A stretch of 64,000 nt of DNA from Pseudomonas lijiangensis (GTDB lineage: Bacteria; Pseudomonadota; Gammaproteobacteria; Pseudomonadales; Pseudomonadaceae), in NCBI RefSeq assembly GCF_018968705.1, contig NZ_CP076668.1:3607001-3671000 (forward strand), read 5' to 3'. Position 1 is the first letter of the stretch. Each line of letters opens with the position of its first letter. The position numbers and the translations under genes were made by a program. Below, one piece after another: positions 41,501-50,589 of the stretch. The notes below the pieces were generated by a model. That model made no database searches. It had not been told where the DNA came from and worked only from the letters and a program-made list of their open reading frames with translations.

Positions 41501-44500
41501 CGGTGATCAGCGGCCAGAAGCATTCCCACACCGAAACGTCGAAACTGATCGGTGCCTTCTGCATCAGCACATCGGTTTCGTCCAGCGCGTAAGTGGCCTG
41601 CATCCATTGCAGACGCTCGGCCAGTGCCGCATGAGTGTTGCCCACGCCCTTGGGCTGGCCGGTGGAGCCGGAGGTGTAAATCACGTAGGCCAGATTGTCG
41701 CCATGCAGGTGCAGACCCGGCGCGCTGACAGGCCAGTTGTCCAGATGCAGGGTGTCCATGACGATGGTACTGACGCCTTCGGCGCCCGGCAGATCGCCCA
41801 GCAAATGGCTCTGGGTCAACAGCAGTTCAACGCCGCTGTCTTCGAGCATGTAGGCCAGTCGCTCGGTGGGGTAATCCGGGTCCAGAGGCACATAGGCGCC
41901 ACCGGCCTTGAGAATCGCCAGCAGACCGATCAGCAATTGCGGCGAACGCTCGGCCGCAATCGCCACCTTGACGTCCGGACCGACGCCCTTGTCCCGCAGG
42001 TAATGAGCCAGACGGTTGGCCTGGGCATGCAGGCTGGCAAAGTCGAGGCTGCCGCCGTCCCACACCAGGGCAATGCGCTCCGGGGTCTGGCGGGCCTGAA
42101 GGTTCAGCAGTTCCGGCAGCAATTGCCCGGCAGGCGCGCAAGGCGCAGCGCCCCAGTTCGCCTGCTCGGCCAGCTCATCGGCAGTAAGCAATTGCACATC
42201 GCCCAGCACGATATCGGTCTGCTCGCAGACCTGCGTCAACAGGCGCACGAACTGCCCGGCCATGCGCACGATGGTGGCACGTTCGAACAGCTCGTCGGCG
42301 TAGTCGAAAGACAGGTTCAGGCGACCATTGCGATCCTCTTCGCTGTGCAGTTGCAGGTCGAACTTGGCTTCGCGGCTGTGCCATGGCAACTCTTCGGCCA
42401 GCAGACCCGGCAGACGGCGCAAGGCGCTCAGGTCCCGTTGCTGGTGGTTGAACATGACCTGGAACAGACCCTGCTCACGGGCCTGGGGAAATGCCTCGAC
42501 CAGTTGATCGAACGGCAGGTCCTGATTGGCCTGAGCCTCCAGCGCCGCCTGACGGGTTTGCGCCAGCAGCGAGGAAAACGGCAGGCGTGAATCCAGTTGA
42601 GCACGCAGCACCAGAGTATTGATGAAGAAACCGATCAGGCCCTGGGTTTCATGACGCGGACGGTTGGCACCGGGCACGCCGATACGAATATCGTTCTGGC
42701 CGCTGTAGCGATGCAGCAGGCTCTGGAAACCGGCCAGCAACAGCATGAACGGCGTCGACTGATAAGCCTGGGCGGCCTGTTTTACTGCGGCGCTCAGCTC
42801 GTTGCTCAAGCGCAGGCTGTAACGCGAAGCGCTGTCCTGCTTGCGGGCCGAACGCGGATGATCGGTGGCCAGCGTCAGGGTCGGCTGCTCGTCACCCAGT
42901 TGCGCCTTCCAGTAATCCAGTTGACGCTGGGCCTCGCCACGGGCCAGCCATTCGCGCTGCCACTGGCCGTAATCGGCATAACGCAACGACAGCGGCGCCA
43001 ACTCCAGAGGCTGCTCCTGAATGGCAGCGGCATAAAGACGCGAAAATTCGTCGATCAGCACATTCAGCGACCAGCCATCGGCCACGATGTGATGCAGCGT
43101 GACCAGCAACTGATGCTCTTCATCGTCCAGTTTCACCAGCGTGACGCGCAGCAGCGGGCCGGTTTCCAGATCGAATGGCAGGCGTGCCTGTTCTTCACGA
43201 ATGGCCTGGGCACGGGCTTGGCGCTCTTCGCCGGACAGGTCGCTGATGTCGATCATCTGCAGCGGGAGTTCGCTGACCGCGTCGATACGCTGCAAGGCCA
43301 CGCCGTCCTGCTCGTAGAAACGGGTGCGCAGGGATTCATGACGTTCGATCAGGCGCTGGAAGCTGCTGCGCAGCGCCGTGATGTCCAGCTCGCCCCGCAG
43401 GTGCAGACCACCGGGAATGTTGTAGGCACTGCCTTGAGGGTCCATTTGCCAGAGGAACCACAGACGGTTCTGGGCCAGGGATTGCGGCAAAGCCTCGTTG
43501 CCCGACAAGCGGGGAATGGCGTCCTGAGTCTGGCCTTCGCGTTGCAGCACTTCGATCTGCGCAACCAGCGCCGCCAGAGTGGGTGCCTCGAACAGCAGGC
43601 GCAGATTCAGCTCGATACCCAGCGTATCGCGCAGGCTGGCGACCACCTGGGTCGCAATGATCGAGTTACCGCCCAGCAGGAAGAAATGGTCATCGGCGGC
43701 CACCTCCTCCACGTGCAGGTGCTCGCACCAGATTCTGGCTACACGGGCCTGTAGATCAGCGCCGGTGGCTGACACCGCGTCCTTGTCGGCAACCGCGCTC
43801 TGCGGGAAGACCGCATAGCTGTCCAGACTGCCATCGGCCAGACGGGTACGGCAGGCAGAACGTTGCAGCTTGCCGCTGGAGGTCTTGGGCAATGCCCCGG
43901 GATTGAGCAGCACCACCACGGTCGGCGCTTCCTGGAACGCCTCGGCAACGGACTGGCGAATCATCTTGATCAGCGTCTCGGGAGCCAGGGTTTTCTGCAC
44001 ACTGCGCCCCACTTCCGCCGCGATGCCGATCCCTTCACTGCCCTGTTGAGTCACGGCGAACGCCGCAACCCGGCCTTTGCGAACCACATCGACGTCACGC
44101 TCGACCGCCTTTTCGATGTCCTGCGGGTACAGGTTGTGGCCACGCACGATCAGCATGTCTTTCAGGCGACCGGTGATATACAGCTCGCCATGACGCAGGA
44201 AACCCAGGTCGCCGGTGCGCAGCCAGGTACGGCCTTCGTGCTCGACAAAAGTCTTGGCCGTGGCTTCGGGATTGCGCCAGTAACCATGGGCGATGCTCGG
44301 GCCACAGGCCCAGATTTCGCCCACGCTGTTTTCGCCCAGTACCGCCAGGGTCTGCGGATCGGCAATCAGCACGCCATGTTCAGGCTGGCTGGTGCCGCAA
44401 CTCATGACCGGATTGCCGTCGCCCGGCTCGGCCACATTGCGTGCCAGGGCACGTTCGTCCAGACGCAGGGACGGAATGCCCTTGCCACGCTGACCACCGG

Positions 44501-45509
44501 CCACGAACAGTGTCGCCTCGGCCAGGCCATAAGAGGCGAAGAAGCTGTCCGGGGTAAAACCACAGACGGCGAACTTGTCGGCAAAACTGTCCAGGCTGTC
44601 CTGACGAATCGGCTCGGAGCCCGAATAGGCCACGCGCCAGCGGCTGAGGTCCAGACGCGCCAGCGCCGAGTCGCTGACCCGCGAACTGCACAACTGATAA
44701 GCGAAATCCGGACCGCCGCTGATGGTGCCGCCGTACTCGCTGATCGCTTCCAGCCAGCGCAGTGGCCGGGTCAGGAAATAGGCAGGTGCCATAAGCACGC
44801 AAGGCACGCCGCTGAAAATCGGTTGCAGCAAGCCACCGATCAGCCCCATGTCGTGGTACAGCGGCAGCCAGCTGACGATCACGTCATCGGGATTGAGATC
44901 AATCCCGAAGCCGTGGCGAATCAACAGTTCGTTGGCAACCAGATTGCCATGACTTACCTGAACGCCTTTGGGCAAGGCGGTGGAACCGGAGGTGTATTGC
45001 AGGAAAGCAATATCGTCGTGGCTCAGTGCCGGGCCTTGCCAGCCTTCGGCAATGGTGCTGTCGAGGGTATCGACACACAGCAATTGCGGGGCATTGGCTG
45101 CCGCCAGCTCATCCATTTGCAGCAAGGCCGGGCGCAGGTCGGAGCCAGTCAGCAACAGGCGCGGCTCGGCATCGGCGATGATCGAGAGCAGACGCTCCTG
45201 GTGGTGACGGCGATTGGATTCCGGCGGATAGGCCGGCACTGCAATCACGCCGGCATACAGGCAACCAAAGAAGGCCGCCACGTAGTCCGGCCCGCTATGG
45301 AACAGCAGAATGGCCCGGTCACCCGGCTCAGCCCGGGCTTGCAGCGCGGCGGCGATGGTCCGTGCACGCAGGTCCAGATCACGGTAGGTCAGCACGATGC
45401 CCTGATCTTTTTCGTCAGTGAGAAAACGCAAGGCCAGGCGTTCAGGCGTCTGCGAAGCGCGACGCTGAAGGGCTTGCGCCAGGGTATCGGGGAGTTCAAA
45501 CGCATCCAT
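32505..45509 (-). CDS. pvdL: Pyoverdine chromophore peptide synthetase PvdL
   Basis: A 4334-residue synthetase with the PvdL plan: acyl-CoA-ligase-like domain (about 1-590, [11 protein letters not shown]), carrier (GGNS near 613), C-A-T (GGHS near 1666), C-A-T (GGDS near 2740), E (about 2790-3230, [10 protein letters not shown]), C of the DCL type ([11 protein letters not shown] near 3258), A and T (GGHS near 4270). Hand-read pocket codes are DVWHFGRI, DAEGIGAV and DIWELTAD. The last matches 2,4-diaminobutyrate. The first two are assigned as Glu and Tyr from the known PvdL order, not from the code. It makes the acylated Glu, D-Tyr, Dab precursor of the pyoverdine fluorophore and hands it to the Lys synthetase. 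It lies 98 bases downstream of pvdG and is probably cotranscribed. AGGAA precedes the ATG. Confidence 0.97.
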   Translation of the reverse strand: MDAFELPDTLAQALQRRASQTPERLALRFLTDEKDQGIVLTYRDLDLRARTIAAALQARAEPGDRAILLFHSGPDYVAAFFGCLYAGVIAVPAYPPESNRRHHQERLLSIIADAEPRLLLTGSDLRPALLQMDELAAANAPQLLCVDTLDSTIAEGWQGPALSHDDIAFLQYTSGSTALPKGVQVSHGNLVANELLIRHGFGIDLNPDDVIVSWLPLYHDMGLIGGLLQPIFSGVPCVLMAPAYFLTRPLRWLEAISEYGGTISGGPDFAYQLCSSRVSDSALARLDLSRWRVAYSGSEPIRQDSLDSFADKFAVCGFTPDSFFASYGLAEATLFVAGGQRGKGIPSLRLDERALARNVAEPGDGNPVMSCGTSQPEHGVLIADPQTLAVLGENSVGEIWACGPSIAHGYWRNPEATAKTFVEHEGRTWLRTGDLGFLRHGELYITGRLKDMLIVRGHNLYPQDIEKAVERDVDVVRKGRVAAFAVTQQGSEGIGIAAEVGRSVQKTLAPETLIKMIRQSVAEAFQEAPTVVVLLNPGALPKTSSGKLQRSACRTRLADGSLDSYAVFPQSAVADKDAVSATGADLQARVARIWCEHLHVEEVAADDHFFLLGGNSIIATQVVASLRDTLGIELNLRLLFEAPTLAALVAQIEVLQREGQTQDAIPRLSGNEALPQSLAQNRLWFLWQMDPQGSAYNIPGGLHLRGELDITALRSSFQRLIERHESLRTRFYEQDGVALQRIDAVSELPLQMIDISDLSGEERQARAQAIREEQARLPFDLETGPLLRVTLVKLDDEEHQLLVTLHHIVADGWSLNVLIDEFSRLYAAAIQEQPLELAPLSLRYADYGQWQREWLARGEAQRQLDYWKAQLGDEQPTLTLATDHPRSARKQDSASRYSLRLSNELSAAVKQAAQAYQSTPFMLLLAGFQSLLHRYSGQNDIRIGVPGANRPRHETQGLIGFFINTLVLRAQLDSRLPFSSLLAQTRQAALEAQANQDLPFDQLVEAFPQAREQGLFQVMFNHQQRDLSALRRLPGLLAEELPWHSREAKFDLQLHSEEDRNGRLNLSFDYADELFERATIVRMAGQFVRLLTQVCEQTDIVLGDVQLLTADELAEQANWGAAPCAPAGQLLPELLNLQARQTPERIALVWDGGSLDFASLHAQANRLAHYLRDKGVGPDVKVAIAAERSPQLLIGLLAILKAGGAYVPLDPDYPTERLAYMLEDSGVELLLTQSHLLGDLPGAEGVSTIVMDTLHLDNWPVSAPGLHLHGDNLAYVIYTSGSTGQPKGVGNTHAALAERLQWMQATYALDETDVLMQKAPISFDVSVWECFWPLITGCRLLLAAPGEHRDPHRIARLIKEYGVTTLHFVPSLLQLFIDEPLARECSSLRRLFSGGEALPAELRNRVLEQLPSVQLHNRYGPTETAINVTHWQCRLTDAERSPIGRPLGNVLCRVLDSDLNLLPRGAAGELCIGGIGLARGYLGRPGLTAERFVVDPLGEEGARLYRTGDLVRWAADGSLEYLGRLDQQVKLRGFRVELQEIEARLLAQEGVGQAAVLVRETLSGPQLIGYYTAALEQETDAEQIERIKSSLALELPEYMVPAQLVRLDSMPLSPSGKLDRRALPEPVWQSREHVEPETGLQKQVAAIWREVLGVPRIGLSDDFFALGGHSLLATQIISRVRQACDIELPLRTLFEASELGAFVGQVEAIQASGARNSQQPIARIDRNQPVPLSYSQQRMWFLWQMEPDSPAYNVGGMARLNGVLNIECFEAALQALILRHETLRTTFPSVNGVACQKVCEETGLRMQWQDFSVLQGEARQRRLQEFADSEAHKPFDLETGPLLRACMVRAGELEHYFVLTLHHIVTEGWAMDIFARELGLLYEAFLEGRDSPLEPLAVQYLDYSVWQRQWMEAGERQRQLDYWTAQLGNEHPLLELPSDRPRPPVQSHKGELYRFDLSDDLAARVRAFNANNGLTLFMTMTATLAVLLYRYSGQTDLRIGAPVANRIRPESEGLIGAFLNTQVLRVQLDGQMCVEQLFEQVRHTVIEGQSHQDLPFDHLVEALQPPRSAAYNPLFQVMCNVQRWEFQQSRELAGMTVEYLVNDARATKFDLNLEVTELDHRLGCCLTYSTDLFDEPRIAQMAGHLLNLLQALLADPAQRLSELPLLQEAERQQLLDSLGVEAGEQRLDQCIHSLFAEQAKARPDAPALTFACETLSYAELDGRANRLAWMLRERGVGPQVRVGLALERSLDMVVGLLAILKAGGAYVPLDPEYPLERLQYMIEDSGIGLLLSNAALFEALGELPAGVARWCLEDDRPALADYPTSELPFISLPQHQAYLIYTSGSTGKPKGVVVSHGEIAMHCQAVIRRFEMRPDDCELHFYSINFDAATERLLVPLLSGARVVLRAQGQWDAEEICELIRSQQVNILGFTPSYGSQLAQWLSTQGQTLPVRMCITGGEALTGEHLQRIRAVFKPELFFNAYGPTETVVMPLASLAPAWLEEGEASVPIGSVVGARVAYILDADLALVPQGATGELYVGGAGLAQGYHQRAAMTAERFVADPFSGNGGRLYRTGDLVRQRADGLVEYLGRIDHQVKIRGFRIELGEIETRLLEHEAIREAVVLALDTPAGKQLAGYLVTEVAGQGEEQQAQLRESLKTHLKAQLPDYMVPTHLILLDSMPLTANGKLDRRALPAPDPELNRQSYVAPTSELEQTLAGIWCAVLNVEKVGLNDNFFELGGDSILSIQVVSRARQAGIHFSPRDLFQHQTVQTLAAVATTSEVVQAEQGLLTGESALTPIQHWFFETPIPRRQHWNQALVLEPTTTLEPRHLEQALLAVLEQHDALRLSFRDHAGKWQAEHRAVTGESLLLQARVTDMNECAALFADTQRSLDLQNGPLLRALLVDGPQGQQRLLMVIHHLVVDGVSWRVLLDDLQVVYRQLADAAAIQLPAKTSAFRDWAARLQAYAGSESLREELAWWQRQLKGPGAELPCDNPQGGQQNIHAQTVSVRLDAQSTRQLLQQAPSAYRTQVNDLLLTALAQVVCRWSGQASALIQLEGHGRETLFDEIDLTRTVGWFTSAYPLRLTPASAEETGPGASIKAIKEQLRQVPHKGLGYGVLRYLADGTSRAAMQALPVAPITFNYLGQFDQSFGSDALFRPLEESAGAAHDAHAPLPNELSIDSQVYGGELVLRWTFSGERYRSQTIAELAQAYLEQLQALIAHCLADGSGGLTPSDFPLAALDQAHLDALPVPASQIEDVYPLTPMQEGMLLHTLLEPGTGLYYMQDRYRINSELDPQRFAQAWQAVIARHEALRASFCWDIGETMLQVIHKPGNTPIDYLDWRDVAQSEQEPRLQALLKSEREAGFYLLNQPPFHLRLIRVDEARYWFMMSNHHILIDAWCRSLLMNDFFDIYTALGEGRDAQLAAPPRYRDYIGWLQRRGLVQARDWWRQNLKGFERPTPIPSDRPFLREHAGDSGGMVVGDCYTRLDVVDGVRLRELAQQHQLTINTFAQAAWALTLRRMSGDRDVVFGVTVAGRPVEMPQMQRTVGLFINTIALRVGLPQDDQRCSVRQWLSRLLESNMELREYEYLPLVTIQENSELPKGQPLFDSLFVFENAPVEVSVLDRAQSLNATSDSGRTHTNYPLTAVCYPGDDLGLHLSYDQRYFDETTVQGMLGEFKRLLLALIEGFHGDMSELALLSATEREFLLDGCNQSDHDYPLERSYAELFEAQVVAHPQRTVVSCLDRKYSYAELNALSNRLGHALIEAGAGFDQPIALLAERGPELLGMIIGSFKAGAGYLPLDPALPNQRLSGIIQQSHTPVLVCSNECHEQAQVLLADIEEAKRPRLLVWESVQQSELSQENPGRYSSPDNLAYVIFTSGSTGLPKGVMVEQRGMLNNQLSKVPYLNLSDADVIAQTASQSFDISVWQFLAAPLFGARVDIVPNDIARDPQALLNHVQAQKISVLESVPSLIQGLLAEEKATLDGLRWMLPTGEAMPPELASQWLQRYPDIGLVNAYGPAECSDDVAFFRVDAESTRSTYLPIGTPTDNNRLYLLDEALELVPLGAVGELCVAGTGVGRGYVSDPLRTVPVFVPNPFGAPGERLYRTGDLARRRADGVLEYVGRVDHQVKIRGYRIELGEIETRLQEHEAIRESVVLDIDGPLGKVLAAYLVPRAPAQATDVLRDELKSHLKTSLPDYMVPSHLVMLEAMPLTPNGKLDRKALPRPDVTQVQNDYVAPQSELEQQLAAIWADVLKVERVGITDNFFELGGHSLLATQVVTRAQKLLQRNVPLRAMFEFNTIQGLAGHLEGLGGQKVDEQKFDRLADLMAELEGL

Positions 45510-45607
45510 GATGAGGTTCCTGCTGTATTCGGCTTGCCAAATGAGGTCTGGATTTCAAGAAAAGGCGCGCGCTGTCGGGCACAAACGCGCGTGAGGCAAT
45601 CAGGGGA

Positions 45608-46366
45608 TCAACCGGCCGCCAGGGCCATTTGCCGCGCTGCGCCGTTGCGCCAGCGGGTCAGGTGCTGCTCGGCGTAACGCCGCAGGTGACGCAGCAGTTG
45701 AGCCTGCTCGTCGACCAGATAGAAGTGATGGCCCTCGAACATGTCCAGGGAGAAACCGGTGCAGGTTTCTTCCTGCCAGTCGAGCAGCTCTTCTACCGTG
45801 ACGCTGTCCTGCTTGCCGCCAAAGACATGGATCGGCACGCTCAACGGCTCGCGTTCGCCATATGTGAAGCTGCCGCAGGCCAGGAAATCGGCGCGCAGGA
45901 TAGGCAGCATCAATTGCATCAACTCATCGTTGGCAATCACGTTTTCGCTGGTGCCCTTGAGCGTGCGCAACCGGGCGATCAGTTGCTCATCGGTCTTGGC
46001 GATGGCGTATTCACTGACATCACGGCGTACCGGCCCCGCAGAGGCAGACATGAACAGGACCAGCGGTGCGGGCAGGCCGCGGGCGCGCAGCACATGGGCC
46101 AGCTCGAAGGTCAGCAAGGCGCCGAGGCTGTGTCCGAAAATCGCGTAGGGCTTATCCAGTTCAACACTGATCTCGTCGGCCAGACGGTTGGCCAGCTGTA
46201 CGATATCGGTCTGCAGCGGCTCGTTCATGCGCATGCCACGGCCCGGCAATTCAAGAGGACGAACGTTCACCCACTCCGGCAGCTTGCGCCGCCACGGGCT
46301 GTAAAACATCGCACTGGCCCCGGAAAACGGCAGACAGAACAGCGTCAGGCTCGCAGGAGTGCTCAT
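45608..46366 (-). CDS. pvdG: Type II thioesterase PvdG
   Basis: About 252 residues from ATG 46366, with AGGG six bases upstream. The frame extends five codons further but without a ribosome site. Alpha/beta-hydrolase fold: PFSGASAMFY near the start, nucleophile elbow GHSLGA, catalytic Asp in FGGKQDSVT and His in EGHHFYL. Such external thioesterases remove wrong or stalled groups from carrier domains. It overlaps by ATGA a 21-codon open frame that carries the strong ribosome site, so its translation is probably coupled to that leader. It is divergent from pvdS. Confidence 0.93.
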   Translation of the reverse strand: MSTPASLTLFCLPFSGASAMFYSPWRRKLPEWVNVRPLELPGRGMRMNEPLQTDIVQLANRLADEISVELDKPYAIFGHSLGALLTFELAHVLRARGLPAPLVLFMSASAGPVRRDVSEYAIAKTDEQLIARLRTLKGTSENVIANDELMQLMLPILRADFLACGSFTYGEREPLSVPIHVFGGKQDSVTVEELLDWQEETCTGFSLDMFEGHHFYLVDEQAQLLRHLRRYAEQHLTRWRNGAARQMALAAG

Positions 46367-46428
46367 ATCAGGCCCTGCCATACGGTGACGCCGACGAAAA
46401 AGCTGCGATGCGCGCGCTCGAAACCCAT
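46363..46428 (-). CDS. 21-residue leader open frame upstream of pvdG, possible mbtH remnant
   Basis: ATG 46428 sits five bases after a perfect AGGAGG (46439-46434). The frame encodes 21 residues and ends in a TGA that overlaps the pvdG ATG. The product begins MGFERAHRSFFVGV, which follows the spacing of MbtH N-termini (Phe, Asp/Glu, Arg, four residues, Phe-x-Val-x-Val), then departs. It may be a decayed mbtH gene kept as a translational coupler, or a dedicated leader peptide. Too short for a confident call as a functional protein. Confidence 0.5.
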   Translation of the reverse strand: MGFERAHRSFFVGVTVWQGLI

Positions 46429-46486
46429 TGTGTCCTCCTGATCTGATCCTTGGCCGCAGTCGTAGGCGGGCCTGTCATCAATGAGA

Positions 46487-46510
46487 ACGGATGGCATCTG
46501 GAAATAATTA
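46487..46510 (-). promoter_or_regulatory. Candidate PvdS box for the pvdG-pvdL operon
   Basis: On the minus strand, TAATT, 16 bases, CGT: one mismatch. The CGT is about 60 bases from the leader start codon. Confidence 0.6.
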
Positions 46511-46583
46511 GTCGCATCTGAGCGCTGTAAAAGTGCACAGGCATCGAATTGCGCCTTACAGGTGCACTGATTCAATTTCGCAT

Positions 46584-46612
46584 TTGACAATTATTATCAT
46601 TAAGAATAGTTT
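46584..46612 (+). promoter_or_regulatory. pvdS promoter with overlapping Fur box
   Basis: A consensus -35 TTGACA (46584-46589) is followed after 17 bases by TAGTTT (46607-46612). Bases 46586-46604 match the 19-base Fur consensus at 14 positions. This fits iron-dependent Fur repression of pvdS, the known arrangement in Pseudomonas. Confidence 0.75.
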
Positions 46613-46683
46613 ACCCGCCGTTCAGCAGGTGCCACCCAATACGGGGACACACCTTCTCCAAGACTCGCAGCAAGGTGAATTCC

Positions 46684-47214
46684 ATGACGGAACAAGTGCT
46701 CACAAGTAAGTGTGACTCACCCTTACTCCAGGTTTTTATCGACAACTATCTGCTGTTGGTCAAAATCGCCGCCCGCATCGTTGGCTGCCGCTCACGCGCC
46801 GAAGATGTGGTGCAGGACGCATTTTTCAGATTGCGTTCCGCCCCCCAGATCACCCTTTCGTTCAAGGCCCAGCTCAGCTATCTGTTTCAGATCGTGCGCA
46901 ACCTGGCCATCGATCACTATCGCAAGCAGGCCCTGGAGCTCAAGTACACAGGCCCGGAAGATGAAGGCTTGAACGTGGTGGTTCAAGGTGCGTCGCCGGA
47001 AACCTCGCACATCAATTTCTCCAGCCTGGAGAAAATAGCCGATGCCTTGTCGGAGCTGCCGGCGCGTACCCGGTATGCCTTCGAGATGTACCGCCTGCAC
47101 GGCGTCCCGCAAAAGGACATCGCCAAGGAGCTGGGCGTCTCCCCTACCCTGGTGAACTTCATGATCCGCGATGCGCTGATTCACTGCCGCAAGGTCAGCG
47201 GCGTCAGGAACTGA
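46684..47214 (+). CDS. pvdS: ECF sigma factor PvdS
   Basis: A 176-residue iron-starvation sigma factor. I start at ATG 46684, which has AAGGTG six bases upstream; an in-frame GTG at 46675 is less likely. Region 2 is RAEDVVQDAFFRLRSAP through YLFQIVRNLAIDHYRKQALE, and region 4 is LPARTRYAFEMYRLHGVPQKDIAKELGVSPTLV split over about 120-155. It directs RNA polymerase to the boxes seen upstream of the pyoverdine genes. Its own promoter carries a Fur box. A strong bidirectional terminator follows at 47237-47268. Confidence 0.96.
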   Translation: MTEQVLTSKCDSPLLQVFIDNYLLLVKIAARIVGCRSRAEDVVQDAFFRLRSAPQITLSFKAQLSYLFQIVRNLAIDHYRKQALELKYTGPEDEGLNVVVQGASPETSHINFSSLEKIADALSELPARTRYAFEMYRLHGVPQKDIAKELGVSPTLVNFMIRDALIHCRKVSGVRN

Positions 47215-47236
47215 ATCCGTTTTCACCAACGCAAAA

Positions 47237-47268
47237 AACACATCCGGGGCAAAGGCCCCGGATGTGTT
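47237..47268. terminator. Bidirectional terminator between pvdS and the NTF2-like gene
   Basis: A perfect 14-base stem (47237-47250 with 47255-47268) with a 4-base loop is flanked by A and T runs, serving pvdS on the plus strand and the convergent gene on the minus strand. Confidence 0.85.
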
Positions 47269-47290
47269 TCAGGTATTCAGACTTCTTGAA

Positions 47291-47812
47291 TCAGCGGCTG
47301 ACCTGGTACTCAGGCTGCACTTCCGGCATGGCCGAAGAGTGGTGGTTGAGGATCTTCCACTGCCCGCCCACACGCTCGTACAGGAAGGTGTAACGCGCCT
47401 GCACCTTGCTCTTCTTGCCATCAGCAGCGGTCAGGGTGAAGGTGTAGACACCGCTGTCCATCGCTGCATCAGGGCTCAGACGGCGGATTTCGCGGTAGTT
47501 GATCTCACCGACCGGCTTGAGGGCCAGAAAGTGGTCGAAGTAATCGGTGATTTCTGCAGGTGTGGCGCGCACCTTGTTGGAAACCGTTGGCTGCAGAATG
47601 GCATTCGGCGCGTAGAGGCTGACCACTGTCTGCGGGTTGCCGGTTTTCAGCGCCGTGTTCCAGCGGTCAAACAGACCCGAGATTTCCTGGTCCTTCACGT
47701 CGGACGGCTGCTCGGCCACCATGCGGTAGGTGTAAGGAGCGGTATCTGCTGCGTGAACCAGCGGAGCACTCAGGGCAAAAAGCATGACCAGGGCGGTTTT
47801 ATTCAGTTTCAT
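47291..47812 (-). CDS. Secreted NTF2-like (SnoaL/DUF4440-type) protein, copy 1
   Basis: A 173-residue protein with a signal peptide (MKLNKTALVMLFALSAPLVHA) and a mature NTF2-like domain: GLFDRWNTALKTGNPQTVVSLYAPNA, then ARYTFLYERVGGQWKILNHHSS. Such domains bind small ligands or act as isomerases, but no catalytic role can be assigned here. The gene is one of two nearly identical tandem copies, together with their upstream regions and terminators. It converges with pvdS across a shared terminator. Confidence 0.85.
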   Translation of the reverse strand: MKLNKTALVMLFALSAPLVHAADTAPYTYRMVAEQPSDVKDQEISGLFDRWNTALKTGNPQTVVSLYAPNAILQPTVSNKVRATPAEITDYFDHFLALKPVGEINYREIRRLSPDAAMDSGVYTFTLTAADGKKSKVQARYTFLYERVGGQWKILNHHSSAMPEVQPEYQVSR

Positions 47813-47970
47813 CGCAACACTCCTACAGAGATCTGTTCAGGGATTCAGTGAGTGCTACTTTGCCGCTGCGGATGATCTGCGCCATCGGCCAATCGGGGTT
47901 ATTTGACTATGCCATTCGGCATATAAGCTGCCCGTTCGCATGGAACACCTGCCTTCACAAACGCAAAAAA

Positions 47971-48000
47971 ACACATCCGGAGCAAAGGCCCCGGATATGT
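47971..48000 (-). terminator. Terminator of NTF2-like copy 2
   Basis: ACACATCCGG pairs with CCGGATATGT with one mismatch, preceded on the plus strand by a run of seven A (T on the transcribed side). It is the diverged duplicate of the hairpin at 47237-47268. Confidence 0.7.
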
Positions 48001-48022
48001 TTCGGCTATCAGACTTGTTGAA

Positions 48023-48544
48023 TCAGCGGCTGACCTGATACTCAGGCTGCACTTCCGGCATGGCCGAAGAGTGGTGGTTGAGGATCTTCCACTGCCCGCC
48101 TACACGTTCGTACAGGAAGGTGTAACGCGCCTGCACCTTGCTCTTCTTGCCATCGGCAGCGGTCAGGGTGAAGGTGTAGACACCGCTGTCTACCGCTGCG
48201 TCTTTGCCCAGGCGGCGAATTTCACGGTAGTTGATCTCACCGACCGGCTTGAGGGCCAGGAAGTGATCGAAATAGTCCTTTATCTCTGCCGGAGTGGCGC
48301 GCACCTTGTTGGAAACTGTCGGCTGCAGTACGGCATTGGGGGCGTACAGGCTGACTACTGTCTGTGGGTTGCCGGTTTTCAGTGCATTGTTCCAGCGATC
48401 AAACAAACCCGAAATTTCCTGGTCCTTCACGTTGGACGGCTGCTCGGCCACCATGCGATAGGTATAAGGAGCAGTGTCTGCTGCGTGGACCAGCGGAGCA
48501 CTCAAAGCAAAAAGCATGACCAGGGCGGTTTGTTTCAGTTTCAT
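48023..48544 (-). CDS. Secreted NTF2-like (SnoaL/DUF4440-type) protein, copy 2
   Basis: A 173-residue paralogue of the gene 732 bases to its left, with the same signal peptide and domain. By eye the two proteins differ at nine positions, mostly conservative. Upstream sequence (ACACTCCTACAG ribosome-site region and beyond) is also duplicated, so each copy probably has its own promoter. Function unknown. Confidence 0.85.
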   Translation of the reverse strand: MKLKQTALVMLFALSAPLVHAADTAPYTYRMVAEQPSNVKDQEISGLFDRWNNALKTGNPQTVVSLYAPNAVLQPTVSNKVRATPAEIKDYFDHFLALKPVGEINYREIRRLGKDAAVDSGVYTFTLTAADGKKSKVQARYTFLYERVGGQWKILNHHSSAMPEVQPEYQVSR

Positions 48545-48739
48545 CGCAACACTCCTACAGGGGATCTGTTCAGGGATTCAGTGAGTGTTACTTTGCCGTT
48601 GCGGACCGTTTTCTCCATCGGCCAACCGGGGTTATTTCTCTATGCCAACCGGCAGATAGGCACCCCGCGCCATCACAGGTTTTAATGGCATCATGTTGTG
48701 CCCGCGCGGGCATGAACCGACGCCTGGAGTACGACACAG

Positions 48740-49924
48740 ATGCAAAGCCCTCCACATGATCCAGCGAGTGCCCTGGCGATTCGCACGCAATATCGCCAGT
48801 CACAAAGCCGTGCCGCACGCCTTCGCCTGCTGGTGGATACCGGACAGGAACTGACCCAGTTGCCTCCCGAAGCCATGCGCCAGCGCGTCTTGCAGCGAGC
48901 CTGTGCTTTCGTCGCCATGGACCACGGCCTGCTACTGGAATGGGGAAGCGACAATGTGGTGCGCACCACGGCCTTGCATGGCAGTGAAGAGCGTCTGCGC
49001 AGCCTGGAAATCGTCGCCGACACCCTGGCCATCGGGCCGCAATGGCTGGAACGCGACCATGCCACGCTGCCCAATGTACTGACGCTGCCCCTGCGCGGGG
49101 CCGACGATGGCTCCTTTGGCACGCTGGTACTGGCGAACAGCGTGAATATCAGCGCCCCCGACAGCGAAGACATTGAGTCCCTGCAACTGCTCGCCACCCT
49201 GCTGGCGGCGCATCTGGAAAACAATCGCCTGCTCGAAGCACTGGTGGCACGTGAGCGGACCATGTCCGAACTGGTCAATCAGTTGTTCACCGCCCAGGAA
49301 GACGAGCGCAAGCGCATGGCCTATGACCTGCATGACGGGCTGGCACAGACCCTCGCCGGCCTGCATCAGCGCCTTCAGGGTTTTGCCGGTCGCTGCCCGG
49401 AATTGCCAGAGCCGCTGGATAACGACCTGCGGGCCATCCTGACCCTGGCCCAGCACTGCGTCGGCGAAGGCCGGCAATTGATCAGTGGCCTGCGGCCAAG
49501 CGTTCTTGACGACTTCGGCCTGCTGCAAGCCGTCGACAAGGACGCCGACCGTCTACGGGAAGCCGGTATTAACGTACACTGGCGCTCACGCTCCATGACC
49601 CGCCTGCCCAGCCACCTGGAAATCGCCCTGTTTCGCATTGCCCAGGAAGGCATCAACAACATTCTCAAGCATGCCAATGCCGACAACGTGCAACTGGCGC
49701 TCGAGCTGCATGACACCACGGCCTCGTTGCTGATCGAAGACAACGGCTGTGGTTTCATCATTAACCAGCAATCAAGGAACAACGGCGTCCAGAAGCTTGG
49801 ACTGGTGGCAATGCAGGAACGAGCCAGCCTTCTGGGTGGCCGACTGGTTCTTGTCAGCAGCCCGGAATCCGGCACACGGATACGCGCTACCGTCCCTCTC
49901 AATACAGACAAGGCAACACTATGA
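48740..49924 (+). CDS. GAF-domain sensor histidine kinase, NarL/DegS type
   Basis: A 394-residue soluble kinase. A GAF-like sensor covers about 25-165, followed by a coiled linker, HisKA_3 (DERKRMAYDLHDGLAQTL, phospho-His near 200) and a HATPase domain (FRIAQEGINNILKHANA, DNGCGF, GLVAMQERASLLGG). There are no membrane segments, so it senses a cytoplasmic signal. It overlaps the next gene, its likely cognate NarL-type regulator, by ATGA. The start is ATG 48740, with GGAG about 10 bases upstream. Confidence 0.9.
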   Translation: MQSPPHDPASALAIRTQYRQSQSRAARLRLLVDTGQELTQLPPEAMRQRVLQRACAFVAMDHGLLLEWGSDNVVRTTALHGSEERLRSLEIVADTLAIGPQWLERDHATLPNVLTLPLRGADDGSFGTLVLANSVNISAPDSEDIESLQLLATLLAAHLENNRLLEALVARERTMSELVNQLFTAQEDERKRMAYDLHDGLAQTLAGLHQRLQGFAGRCPELPEPLDNDLRAILTLAQHCVGEGRQLISGLRPSVLDDFGLLQAVDKDADRLREAGINVHWRSRSMTRLPSHLEIALFRIAQEGINNILKHANADNVQLALELHDTTASLLIEDNGCGFIINQQSRNNGVQKLGLVAMQERASLLGGRLVLVSSPESGTRIRATVPLNTDKATL

Positions 49925-50589
49925 CGAACACCTTGCGACTGGTCCTGGCAGACGACCATGAAGTGACCCGGACAGGATTCGTCTCGCTCCTGGCCGGCCA
50001 CCCGGAGTTCGAGGTGATCGGTCAGGCTTCCGACGGCCAGCAGGCCATCGAACTGTGCGAGCAGATGCAGCCCGATATCGCGATCCTCGATATCCGCATG
50101 CCGGTCCTCAACGGCCTGGGTGCCGCGCGCATCCTCCAGCAGCGCATGCCCCAGCTCAAAGTGGTGATGTTCACCATGGACGACAGCACCGATCACCTGG
50201 AAGCCGCCATCAGTGCCGGTGCAGTGGGTTACCTGCTCAAGGACGCCAGCCGCGACGAAGTGATTGCCAGCCTGCAACGTGTCGCCCGTGGCGAAGAAGC
50301 CCTGAACAGTGCCGTCAGCGCCCGTCTGCTGCGACGCATGACCGAACGCAACAACAGCCGCGCCATCACCACCGAAGCCCTGACGCCCCGTGAGCGCCAG
50401 GTACTCGGGCTGGTAGCCAGCGGCTTCAGCAACCGTGAGATCGGCGAAAAACTCGGCATCACCGCTGGCACCGCCAAGGCACATGTGGAGAAAGTCATTG
50501 CCAAGCTCGGGGCCGCAGACCGGACCCAGGCGGCGGTACGCGGCGTAGCTCTGGGCCTGGTGAGTCAGTCTACAGGCGACTGGAGGTGA
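49921..50589 (+). CDS. NarL/FixJ-type response regulator
   Basis: A 222-residue regulator. The receiver domain has acidic LADDHE, phospho-acceptor Asp in AILDIRMPVLNG near 58 and Lys in YLLKDAS. A LuxR-type helix-turn-helix follows (LTPRERQVLGLVASGFSNRE, then GTAKAHVEKVIAKLG). It is presumably phosphorylated by the kinase just upstream and acts as a DNA-binding transcription factor. Coupled on both sides by 4-base overlaps. Confidence 0.92.
   Translation: MTNTLRLVLADDHEVTRTGFVSLLAGHPEFEVIGQASDGQQAIELCEQMQPDIAILDIRMPVLNGLGAARILQQRMPQLKVVMFTMDDSTDHLEAAISAGAVGYLLKDASRDEVIASLQRVARGEEALNSAVSARLLRRMTERNNSRAITTEALTPRERQVLGLVASGFSNREIGEKLGITAGTAKAHVEKVIAKLGAADRTQAAVRGVALGLVSQSTGDWR

Larger units (their letters stand above)
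47229..48690 (-). repeat. Tandem duplication of a 0.73 kb unit (gene, upstream region, terminator)
   Basis: The gene starts and terminators repeat with a period of about 732 bases. Identity extends roughly 130 bases upstream of each start codon before fading. Confidence 0.85.

Noticed and set aside
33591..45677. Long plus-strand open frames opposite pvdL (for example 33591-36602, 36621-40502, 43863-45677)
   Set aside because: Same antisense effect; the minus strand is a continuous PvdL with all expected domains.
46429..46590. N-terminal extension of the small frame upstream of pvdG to 75 codons
   Set aside because: It would run through the candidate PvdS box and promoter; the internal ATG 46428 has a perfect ribosome site.
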